Assembly: GCA_946807835.1 (NCBI GenBank)
Contig: OX327683.1
Coordinates: 1,989,001 to 2,053,000 of the forward strand
Length of the DNA stretch: 64,000 nucleotides
Reading direction: 5' to 3'
DNA from: Ailanthus altissimus
Lineage: Eukaryota; Streptophyta; Magnoliopsida; Sapindales; Simaroubaceae
In this document: in pieces, positions 54,758 to 64,000 of the stretch
How the letters are laid out: each line of letters opens with the position of its first letter
Position numbering within the stretch: position 1 is the stretch's first letter
The notes under the pieces: generated by a model
Database searches by the model: none
What the model was told of the DNA's origin: nothing
Seen by the model: only the letters and a program-made list of their open reading frames with translations
Program-made: the position numbers and the translations under genes

Positions 54758-57399
54758 TGTAGTAATCATTTATCCACAACCAATAAGAATAAGTATTTAC
54801 ATATATATATATTATTTATATTTTATTTGTATGTGGATGATACTTACTTTATGTATTATTATTAGTATTGTTTGTATAGATTAAAGACCGACTATTAGTA
54901 TTTGGTTTATTTGCAAGACTTTAGATTTATTTTAGGGACCAAATTGTAATGCTTTAAAAGTTATAGGGGTTAATTTATAAATACTAAAAGTTAGCCTCTT
55001 AGCATAAAAATACATATTTTAAACTCTAATTCACTCATTTTTGGTCAAGCTACCCCTTTTAGAGAGAGAAAAAAGAGAAACAGAGGGGAGAGAAAGAGAA
55101 GAAGAAAAAGAAATTAAAATTAAAATTTTAAGCTTTAAGAGGTACATCATAATTCTTTCTCAATTTATTGGTGTTAATTAAGTTAATTTATTTAATTTTT
55201 TATTTTTGAAAATATGTAAAATTGAGGACTTGATGTGAATTTGTTATGATATATTGAGAATTAATGATGATTATGTAGATAACTTGATAAATCATGATGA
55301 ATTTGCAGAATTTCTACTTAATAGTCTCTTGATCCGAGAATTTTATAAATGTTTGTGCCTCGATTCTGGTTTTTTATTTTGGTAATAAGAAACTAGATAT
55401 ATCTAGAATCATTTGAGACTGTTAATTGATTAAAAAGTTTATAAATTAAATTTTTAGTGAATTTACAAAAATGACTCTAAAATTTTAAAAATTTCCTGTG
55501 TTAATAGTATACTACAGTGACAAACAATTTTTGATCTACTGAATAATCTTCCAAAATTACAAATTTTTGGAATATACTAAAATTATATGTCTAATATGAT
55601 ATATTAAAAATTGAGAATTTATATCTATGTGATACAATTGTTATGATTTTCTAAAGTGTATCAGCTCACTGTACTATTTGATGAACAGATTTTTTAAGCT
55701 ATAGAATAAAATAGTTCTAAAATATTTTTAGTAGAGATTTTAAAGTGAAACTTTTATTATGGATTGAGATATGTGTCAAGAGTAATTCTATGGTAGGTTT
55801 ATAATTTTTGAGTTAGTATATGATTTTATAAAATTAGGAGATTGAATACTATTCAGTAAATATCTTGATCCTGTCAGGATAATAGTTTGGATTTGATGGT
55901 GTTCATAAAATAGATTGTGTCAGAATTATTATATAATATTCATATATAAGAAGAATATATGAGTCAAGAATAATATATTCTGATTTTGGAGTAATTGAAT
56001 ATTATTTGATGTATAAGAAAATTTTGTTAAGTATAAGTGGTTAGAATGACAGGTTTTGAGAAACCAAGTAATTAGACTAATTCGATATTATAAGTGCAAT
56101 ATGTGTAATTTTGTAAGCTATTTAAAGTATTTTGTGTGAATGGTGAGGCTTATGAAATGATTAATCTCCATTGATAGGTTAAGGAGAATTAAACTTGTAC
56201 TCGAAAGTGTTAAAAGGTAAGTATACTAGACATTTACTAAAATCACAATAAACATAATAATTGTTTATGTATAATTTTGTAAATGTGCTTAGAAATATAT
56301 TTATGTTTATATTATGCCAAAGTATATTTGATATAAAATGTGAAAGACACATGTTTATGAATGTGAGCATTGACATTGAGCATGGACATACATATTTTTA
56401 TGAAAGTAAGCTTTCAAAATGAAATGTGTTTAACAAAGAAAGTTTTTGAAGTGGAAAATATCTATGAGATACGTTTTGTGTTTTAAGGATGTTTGAACTC
56501 ACTATTTATTTAGTAGGCACCTTATGTGATTTGTGGAGCCTTTATGTGTGGCATTTCCTTTTGGATTGGTATATGTTATGTGTTCCGTATGTAGGGAGGA
56601 TCCTATTAGTAACTAAAGGAAGAGTGAGTCGTCATATTTGTGTGGTGACGTATTAGTGCATATGAGAGGATTCATCGATGATCAGGATGAAGGTTTGGCT
56701 CTTACCTTCGAGCATGAGCATTATATATGTATAATATAAACCTCACTTGTGCTATTCTTCTCATACAGTATATCATCGACGGGGTGACATTTGGCTCATT
56801 ATGTGATATGTGATATGTGATATGGAAGTCCTACTAAGTAGTAGTTGAGTGATGGTATTCCTATTATATGTTTTGAAAGAATGTGTAAATGCTTACCTGA
56901 CATATGATTTGATAAGATTATGATTTTAATTTATCACGGCATATCATACATATGCATTATGTATATATATGTATTTGTATTTTGATATATGAAAAACTAG
57001 TATGCTTACTGAATTTTATACTCATTATAATTTATAATGATTTTAGATAAATAAAGTACATGTGTGTTTAGCGGATTTGGCAAGGCTTCTGCTGTCCCTT
57101 GGATTCCCTAAGTTGTTAGGTTGCTAAGTGTTTCATTTGTGGATACATAGTTTAAGATATTTGATTTGTTCGTATTGAATAAATACTTATGTATTATTTT
57201 ATTAAGTGTGGTTATATTTGATTTATGTTTCACCAAGTATAGTCAGGTTGATTTTTGTGATGAACTTATTAGCAACTTACTAAGGATTCCTATGTAGAAT
57301 TCAAGTTTGAAATTTTATGCTAAATTAATTGTGAGTGCACATTATTCAATGAGTATAAGTTACGTCGTATGTTAGATCTTTTGAGTTTGAGGCGTGACA
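54758..57399 (+). mobile_element. Ty3-gypsy solo LTR (2.64 kb) inside copia-2
   Basis: It starts TGTAGTAATC and ends GGCGTGACA. Along its length it matches the LTR at 2271-5121 (for example around 55850, 56535 and 57060). Both sides are copia-2 leader, and there is no internal gypsy sequence, so it is a solo LTR left after LTR-LTR recombination. Flanks AGGCG (left) and AGATG (right) could be the 5-bp target duplication with two transitions, at a former CpG. Confidence 0.82.
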
Positions 57400-57624
57400 A
57401 GATGGCACTTAAGCGTTTCTCTGATCTTTGATTGATGCACTTCTGATGGCGTTGGAATGATTAGCGGTGTTTGAGTATTCTAGGGTAGGCAATATCAAAT
57501 ACGGCAAACTTTTGACGCTTTTTAGCAAAACTCTGGTAGACTTCCTGAGAGTTTTCGAAAATAATTTGACAAGTCTCCGGCTAAGCAAAGAGACAATGAA
57601 AAAATCAGAACTCTGATACGATAT

Positions 57625-57803
57625 GAAAAATATAAAGAACTATATATTTCACTGTGTATAAGAATATAAAATAGGAGTTTTTATATAGGTTTTGATCTGT
57701 TATAAGATCGAAAAATAACAATATATATGAAAGAAAATAATTTCAAATTATAAAAGATAAGGATATTATATTATTAATATAATTGATACCATATCAATTA
57801 AGT
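57625..57803 (-). repeat. Copia-2 5' LTR
   Basis: On the minus strand it ends CACAGTGAAATATATAG...TTTTTCA and is followed by the primer-binding site TCGTATCAGAG (57622-57612). Its start at about 57803 is set by comparison with the 3' LTR and is approximate. Confidence 0.75.
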
Positions 57804-57843
57804 GCTAATTTTTCGTAAAGTCTAATCAAATGATGAGGAACTT
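57802..57843. repeat. Right arm of the inverted repeat split by copia-2
   Basis: Imperfect inverse of 49447-49489; see that entry. Confidence 0.6.
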
Positions 57844-57886
57844 CATCTAACTAATTAGTGTCGTAAGTGTATATACATATATATGG

Positions 57887-58040
57887 TTGATCGAGTTGGC
57901 GACAGGCTACTGTTCTGCTCTGTTTAGCATTGTCGACACTATTTTAATAGTATTGTACAGTTTCAAACAGTGCATGTCACCCACTTGATCAAATCTCTCT
58001 CTCTCTCTCTCTATCTATATATATATATATATATATATAA
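57887..58040 (+). repeat. Direct repeat right of copia-2, ending in microsatellites
   Basis: Diverged copy of 49273-49440 (GGTTGATCGAG...CACTATTTTAATAGTATTGTA...TTGATCAAATC). It runs into (CT)n at about 57987-58011 and (AT)n at about 58017-58039. Confidence 0.7.
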
Positions 58041-58380
58041 ATGATCTAATAGGTTACATAGCTCATTATACAAAGAGTTTTTGGATATATGTCAAAATTC
58101 TGTAACACATCGTAAATTATGAAAAAGTTGTGGATTGATTAAACAATGTCACGTGATAGTGTTGCTTATCATATATACGTTTCATAGCCAACTAGATTAT
58201 ATATATAAAGAGAGAGAGAGAGAGTAATAATCTAGTGAACTACCTAACTCATCATATGGTAAATACTTGAACACGTGGTAAGATTCTGTAATACATTATA
58301 AATTATGTAAAATTTATACAAAATTATAAATTGATTAGACTGTGTCATGTGACAATATTACTCACCATATAATAAGTTAT
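58040..58380 (+). repeat. Two diverged copies of a ~150-bp repeat with simple-repeat starts
   Basis: Copy 1 (about 58040-58175) and copy 2 (about 58228-58370) share TAAATTATG...TTATAAATTGATTAGAC-like text and GTCACGTGA(T/C)A(G)T...TTGCT(C/T)A. Each is preceded by an (AT)/(CT) or (AT)/(AG) microsatellite (58197-58224 for copy 2). They may be pieces of a small transposon or a local tandem array. Confidence 0.55.
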
Positions 58381-59628
58381 ATAATTTATTAAATTATTTT
58401 TTTCTCTCTTATCAATCGTTATTTTTGAATTAATCATACTTTTTTATTTTGTATTTTGTATTTGTTGCACTTGACTTAATAGAAAAAGCAAATACTTTTT
58501 AACTTTTTGATCTTAATGTAAAAAATTAGAATAATATTATAAATAATTTAATATTTATTTTCAAATATTAAGAGAAAATTAAATATCAATCAAATTCAAC
58601 CGTCCAGTTATATTTAACATTCAGTTCTATTTTAGAATTAAGTTAAAAAAATAAACATTGCCTAAGAACTTGTTTATTGTATTTAACTTATTATTGAATT
58701 TAACTTATTTATAGCAATTTAGTTGGTATGAATTTGTTTTTGCAACTAAACGCAGTTAATATATCGATTACTGTATAATAAAATTAAGTAGAGTTCATTC
58801 AATTCTAAAGTAGAAAACACTTTAATGACTTTCAGTCTTTCATTTTTAAAAATATTTTAATAATATTAATTCATTTTCACATAATTTTTTTAATAATAAA
58901 AATATTATATTTGAAATTACATTTATATCAAAATATTAGCTTTAGATATTTACTTTTAAAAATAAGAAAATAAAAAAACAAACATATCATTCGAACATAT
59001 TAATTTAGATATATTCAAACTTATTTATTATTTATGCATCAATAAAAAGAAAGACAAAGCCACTTAAAGATAAGGGAAAAAATTTACACCCAAGTGATAT
59101 AGTAATAATTGTCTAAAAATGCTGAGATTGATTTCAAAACAACAATTATAACAAAATTATTATTATTATTATTATTATTAGAAGTCTAATCTTCAATAAA
59201 TATATAAATAATAGAATTTAAAAAGAAAAATATTTAAAACAAAACAAAACAAGTTGAAATGAATGGCATAACTTGTTAAGTCTAACTAGTAACTTGAAAA
59301 TGCCAATTAATTAACTGGAAACAATTTGACTTAACTATTCTCTTTTCATTTGTTGTAATTGTGCTCAAACTACAAAATTGTAAGAGTATTGATTTAGGAC
59401 AATTTTAAGTTGGAAAGCATTATTTGAGTCTAATTTGGTTTTATAAGAATAGCTTTCTTAATTTTTTTTTAATTTGAGTAATATTTTATATGTTATTTTA
59501 GTTTTATTAAAAACTTGATTTTATTTATGTTATTTGAATAAAATTTGACATAAATCATTATGCCATTATATTTTTATTTTCATTCAATTGTCATTATTAT
59601 AATTTTTCTTCCTTCAAAAAATTATTAT
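58381..59628. other. AT-rich intergenic DNA
   Basis: No gene is seen. It has a (TTA)n microsatellite at 59157-59181. Confidence 0.5.
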
Positions 59629-60330
59629 TGTTGAGGATTCTAAAACGCCCTAATATTTATTGGCATGGTATTTAGTACTATAGAATCCTATGCGTTTTGT
59701 GGAAGTTTTTTCTCACAGGAAAAATAAATATAAACAAACATTAATTAAGAAAATAGAGAGAACAATCATACGCAAAGCACAAGAATATACGTGATTCGGC
59801 AAAACTGTCTATATCTATAGTGGATCACATACTTAACTTCTTTTATTTAGTTTTTTTATACCCAAAGAACCACTTATAAGAGAAACTCAAAAAATACAAT
59901 AATATAAAAACTCATAAGGGATCTATCAAATACTTTCTTTTGCTAAAGTCTAGCACTCAAGTACTTTATGATACTCTTTCGTGTTACGTCCACAGCGCCC
60001 TAGAGCTACCTTAGCCTTCTATTATTTCTTTTGTTGATGTATTGAGAGTTCTAATAAATTATCAGAGTTTATATAATATTTACAAAGTCCCTATAAATCT
60101 TATTCTTTGTTGAAATAAGAGTGCACATAAAAAAGAAATCTAAAACTGACTTAAATACACAATTAGAAATAAAATAGGACTTTTCCAAAACAGGCAAAGC
60201 TACATAAATAGTACCAACGTGGATAGTACATTCTTTATGGCTTCTCATTTTTCACTTCTTTTGTCCTTTTATTGTGTCCTTGACCATGTGTCAACTCTCC
60301 CTTAATTTTTAAATTATCAAAATTCTAACA
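59629..60330 (-). mobile_element. Copia-type solo LTR with perfect 5-bp target duplication
   Basis: On the plus strand it runs TGTTGAGGATTC...AATTCTAACA, with TG...CA ends. It contains the copia LTR block ACGTGATTCGGCAA (about 59789-59802) in the minus orientation. ATTAT occurs at 59624-59628 and again at 60331-60335, an exact target duplication. No internal sequence remains, so the element was reduced by LTR-LTR recombination. Confidence 0.85.
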
Positions 60331-60679
60331 ATTATAATTATATATATACATATGTTATATTTTCATTATGCTACCATTTCTCAGCTCATAAGAATAATAA
60401 TTTGAAAAACTAATAAATGATATGTGGGTTGATGTCATTAGATTTTGACAGCAACAAAAGTAATGATCAAAGTCGGGAAAGGGGTGACAAGAATGTTAGG
60501 ATTGTGGGAATTTACTAGTTACCTTCTCATGACTTTGTGTTTTTAACTCTTTCTTTCTGATTTTTTTAATAGGAGAATTATTAGTTTAGTCCTTAATTTA
60601 ATTAATATATATTAATTTAGTCTTAGAATTATTTTGTTAAGCATTTATGTTTAAATTATTTTGATAATCATACTCTTAA
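60331..60679. other. Spacer, no gene seen
   Basis: AT-rich; nothing recognisable. Confidence 0.45.
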
Positions 60680-63600
60680 TGTTGTAGAGATTGGTAATTT
60701 AAAATCATGGTTGAATGTGGTTTTGAGTCGAAGACTAATAAGAATACGATACGCGAGCGAGAATGGATTGGATGGATGAGAAAATAGAGAAAACAAAAAG
60801 TTAGAAGTAAAAAGGCACTCGAAACACGACAAGGGCTAATTTTAGGCCTTGGGGTTGTAACCTCAAGCAAGCCAGGCCGCAAGTATGACCTTGGCAAAGG
60901 CTGGGCGTTACGAACCAGCCTAGGCCATATCGTGGCATCGAGTTTCTAGATTTAAGGGTTATTTTCATTTTTTGAGATGGTTTTGGATTTCTTTTACGCG
61001 TGGACTTCTATTTCAAGTTAAAAAAACATTTTAAAGACATTTTGGAGCCTATACAATGTTATGCCTTAGGATTGTCAATGAATCAACAAGAGAGATAATA
61101 AAAAATTTAAGGAGTGTTTGAGTACTAAGTGTGTAAGAAAGTTGACCGGACCACACCCGAGACCCTCTACTATAGATCCCAGCGGCCCTGTCGGGCACCC
61201 CGACAGAAGTTCCTCTGAACCTAACTGGGTAAGTTGAAAAATTCCGCGAGGCGAACCCTTTTTTAATTCTTACTACTACTGAGAAAGTCTTGTAATATAC
61301 ATGAAAATGACATCTTAATTTAAAAAAAAAAATAAAGTTTCCCCTGTTTTTTGGAAAATCCATATAAATCCTGTAAAGAAATTTCACTTCTATTTCAAAC
61401 ACATCTCAATACTACCAATTCGGACCTCCGATTCTTTCCAAGTCAAATCTAACACAACTCAATTATTTCATTTGAATCACAAATAAGCATAATCATAAAA
61501 AGCAAAAATAATCATCATAAAACTGAAATCTCTTCTTGTTGGTTCAAAACATACATACAACTATACATGCCTACAATTATTATGCATAAAGTAAAAGGTG
61601 CTATTTAGCATATTTACATGTACAAAAAAAATGATCTTTTGATTTGGTCCATTACTCGGCAATAGGAGAATCAGCAGCTTGCGTACCGAGACCTGCACCT
61701 AGAAAAGGGGTTTAGAAAACATAAAACACAAAACAAGTGAGCTAAAGGAGCTCAGTGAGTGCAAATAAGATTTCAAATAACATAACATTATGCATAGATA
61801 GCAAAAATCTAAAGTATATGCATAAATTGTGCTTCTAAAATTGATGTAAAGCTGTAAAACAGTTTCTAATATCATATACTGATGAAATCTTACCGAGCGG
61901 GTTTTATCTACATCTTTGGAAAACAATATCCAAAATCTATGTAATACAATAACTACCATGTGCATATAAATGCATAAAATGCTATTGGTAGATCAAAAAC
62001 TAGTAAAGTCCTCACTCGGTCATTTTCTTTCTAAACTGTACCAATGGTAACCCTAAAGCTCTATACTCACGCAGCGATTCAACTAGCACCGCACGCGTGA
62101 GTAGGTCACGGGACACCTCAACTAGTAGCACCCACAGTGACATCTCAAGACATCTTACTGGTTATGCAGCGGAATCCTACATTGTATACATATAGTGAGA
62201 CAATACCCTGTACACATAGGGCGACTCACATGACTCGACATCCCGACTTTTCGGAGTTAGTGACACACCCCCAAGACCTGCCCATGTGCACGGGATATAC
62301 CGGCCAGGTCTAATACAATCACCATCACTATAATCTGAGGGTACCAATGACCTTTAAAACAAATGCTGAAATTTTAAAACTGTTTCTTAAACCGAACGTG
62401 TAAATGCATATCTACGGATACATATCAAGATCATAATCATATTTATGCATTGAAAACTCATAAAACATATATTTTCATTATGCTGAAACATAATAAACGA
62501 AAGATAACAGAAAAAGGCAGGTTTTCACTCACTACTGCTCCGCGCTCAATTTCGCTCTCGATTTCTACTCCCGTTATCGCTCTCGGTTATCTTCACCTAC
62601 GCGCCACAAATGATATTTAGAACCAAATCGAATGCTAGAATCTCATTTAACTACTAAACGCCCTAATCGGCATCCAAAGTTCGAATGCATACTACTTCTC
62701 GATTTTTATTTACGGAGCTATATAATCTAATCTAACTCACCATCCGGCGTCTTGAAAATTATGGAATGCCTTATAACTTAGTTGGACATAATTGCCCTTC
62801 ACATTTCCAAAATGGACACTTATGTCCAATTTTCTTCATTTTTGGTCTTTCCATCAACCATATGCATTCAATTTACAATATGCACCATTTACACACAACA
62901 ACTCAATCAAAACACCATTCAATCCATAACTTCCCTAAAGTGGCAGAATTTCACCCTAGGTTCCAACACATTCATTTTCTCAATTTCTTGTTCCAATTAC
63001 AATAAAATCAAGCCAATTTCATTCTAAAGCCCTAATTACAACCAATTGAAATCTCTACATCAAAATCACCAAAAACTCTAATTCTTACCTTGCCAATTTC
63101 TTCAAATTGATGACTCCTTCAAGCTCCACACTAGAATTCAACTTAATCTAAGCCAAGAATATACACAAGAATATCAATTGAAGCATTCTTGAAAGCTTAC
63201 TTATCAAACTCATAAAACAATACTTTTCTTACCTCTTTTTCTTGAATTTTCACTAATTGAGGCTTCAATTGAGCTTAGGGATCCATATGTAACCTTATTT
63301 TAGTTTGATTAAGCATGAAAAATCATGAAAAAAAAAACTAAAATTTCACTGTAGCAGCACCTTCCCCCCTTACATGAATTTGCTCTCTTTTTTTGCTCTA
63401 AGTGTTTGCTTTTCATCTCTTGAAAACTCTACAAACTTCCAACATATATATAGTGCTCCCTCAATTGGCCATTTTGCCCTTAAACTTACTCAAAACTTCT
63501 AATTTGTCATTAGTTGAAAACTAATTATGTAATTAGTTCATTTGTAACTATCTAGTTAGAATAGTCCAAAGAACTAACTAGAATTTCCAACTTGACAATC

Positions 63601-64000
63601 CATGAGATTTCTTCTAATTGATCCATTCTCTAATATATGGTTATGTTTCTCAACAAAGGCTTATTCCATACATCACCCTTAAATGGATATTCATGTAGTA
63701 AAGTAGAATTTCCTTTTCCAAGCCAATAGAGAATAATTCCAAAAATATTCCAGGATCGTCCGGCGCTTCGATCGAGTGTGAAATTACCACATTAGGTCTA
63801 ATATCTCTCACGCGTACGATAAAGAAAATATTTCTAATAGGGTTAAAATTGAGTAACCCTATAGTGTCTTTATTGCTCTATACCAAAATTTAGGCGTCAA
63901 TACTACAAATAAGGATTGGATATTACAAAAGTGTTGTACAGACCATTAGAGAGCTCATTCTATAGTGTATTTCTTGCAAATCTCTGAAGTGATCTTTGTG
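60680..64000 (+). mobile_element. Copia-type LTR split by a gypsy LTR
   Basis: The left part (60680-61056) starts TGTTGTAGAGATT, similar to the start of the LTR at 6847, has a GC-rich middle (60820-60940) and then GTGGACTTCTA. The right part (63928-64000) reads AAGTGTTGTACAGACC...CTTGCAAATCTCTGAAGTGATC, like AAGTGCTTGTG...CTTGTAAAATCTCTAGGGAG in the LTR at 6847. The copy runs off the window edge. Confidence 0.5.
61057..63927 (-). mobile_element. Ty3-gypsy LTR (about 2.87 kb), probably solo
   Basis: On the minus strand it starts TGTAATATCC (63927) and ends AAGGCATAACA (61057). It carries gypsy-LTR text such as GGCCGGTATATCCCGTGCAC and CCCGACAGGGCCGCTGGGATC. Both sides look like the same copia LTR, and only one LTR length lies between, so it appears solo. 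The left flank TACAA also occurs overlapping the right border (ATTACAAAAG), which could be the target duplication after a 4-bp loss. It belongs to a different subfamily from the LTRs at 2271 and 54758. The ORFs at 61049-61402, 61699-61965 and 62766-63027 are not genes. Confidence 0.65.

Larger units (their letters stand above)
49497..57803 (-). mobile_element. Decayed Ty1-copia element with nested insertions (copia-2)
   Basis: Read on the minus strand: 5' LTR 57803-57625, primer-binding site 57622-57612 (TCGTATCAGAG), leader, gag, zinc knuckle, protease, integrase, RT, RNase H, polypurine tract 49695-49682, 3' LTR 49681-49497. Its proteins closely resemble those of copia-1 (for example NYHYFSTTLSLYEP in both), so the two are one family. 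Two later insertions interrupt it: a gypsy LTR at 54758-57399 and a foldback MULE at 52472-53603. Outer borders are good to a few bases. Confidence 0.88.

Noticed and set aside
62766..63027. Two overlapping His/Ile-rich ORFs
   Set aside because: Both are inside the gypsy LTR at 61057-63927.

Overview
The window is nuclear DNA of a flowering plant, most likely a core eudicot. Genes have introns with GT/AG borders. The intergenic DNA is very AT-rich and packed with decayed Ty1-copia and Ty3-gypsy retroelements. All four complete conserved genes have plant-type products. I see no bacterial, organellar or CRISPR features, and I cannot name the species.

Layout. 1-7.7 kb: retroelement debris. It holds an intact 397-codon ORF of unknown family with its own TATA box, the 3' end and 2.85-kb LTR of a chromodomain-type gypsy element, a copia gag fragment with its LTR on the minus strand, and a separate copia LTR. 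7.9-12.9 kb: a decayed copia element (copia-1) bracketed by a roughly 304-bp direct duplication of its left flank. 14.4-21.9 kb: an intact eight-exon HAK5-type potassium transporter gene (805 aa, minus). 22-33.1 kb: gene-poor, with a deleted copia element, the 3' half of another copia, a miniature LTR element (TRIM), and an NB-LRR resistance-gene relic cut off by the TRIM. 35.2-46.5 kb: the gene-rich part. It holds a single-exon DEAD-box helicase (RH21/Prp28, plus), a small predicted mitochondrial membrane protein gene (minus), and a U-box/ARM ubiquitin ligase gene (PUB42-like, minus). 49.3-58.4 kb: a nest. A minus-strand copia (copia-2), related to copia-1, carries a 1.13-kb foldback Mutator-like element in its coding region and a 2.64-kb gypsy LTR in its leader. 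59.6-64 kb: a copia-type solo LTR with a perfect 5-bp target duplication, then a copia-type LTR interrupted by a 2.87-kb gypsy LTR that runs to near the window edge.

The four complete genes do unrelated housekeeping or physiological jobs (K+ uptake, splicing, a mitochondrial protein, protein turnover). They do not form a cluster. Exon junctions for the HAK5, mitochondrial and PUB genes were worked out by hand, and each gives a continuous reading frame. The most unusual observations are the long duplication around copia-1, the intact orphan ORF at the left edge, the foldback MULE, and the TRIM/NLR junction. None is strong evidence of a wholly new biological system.
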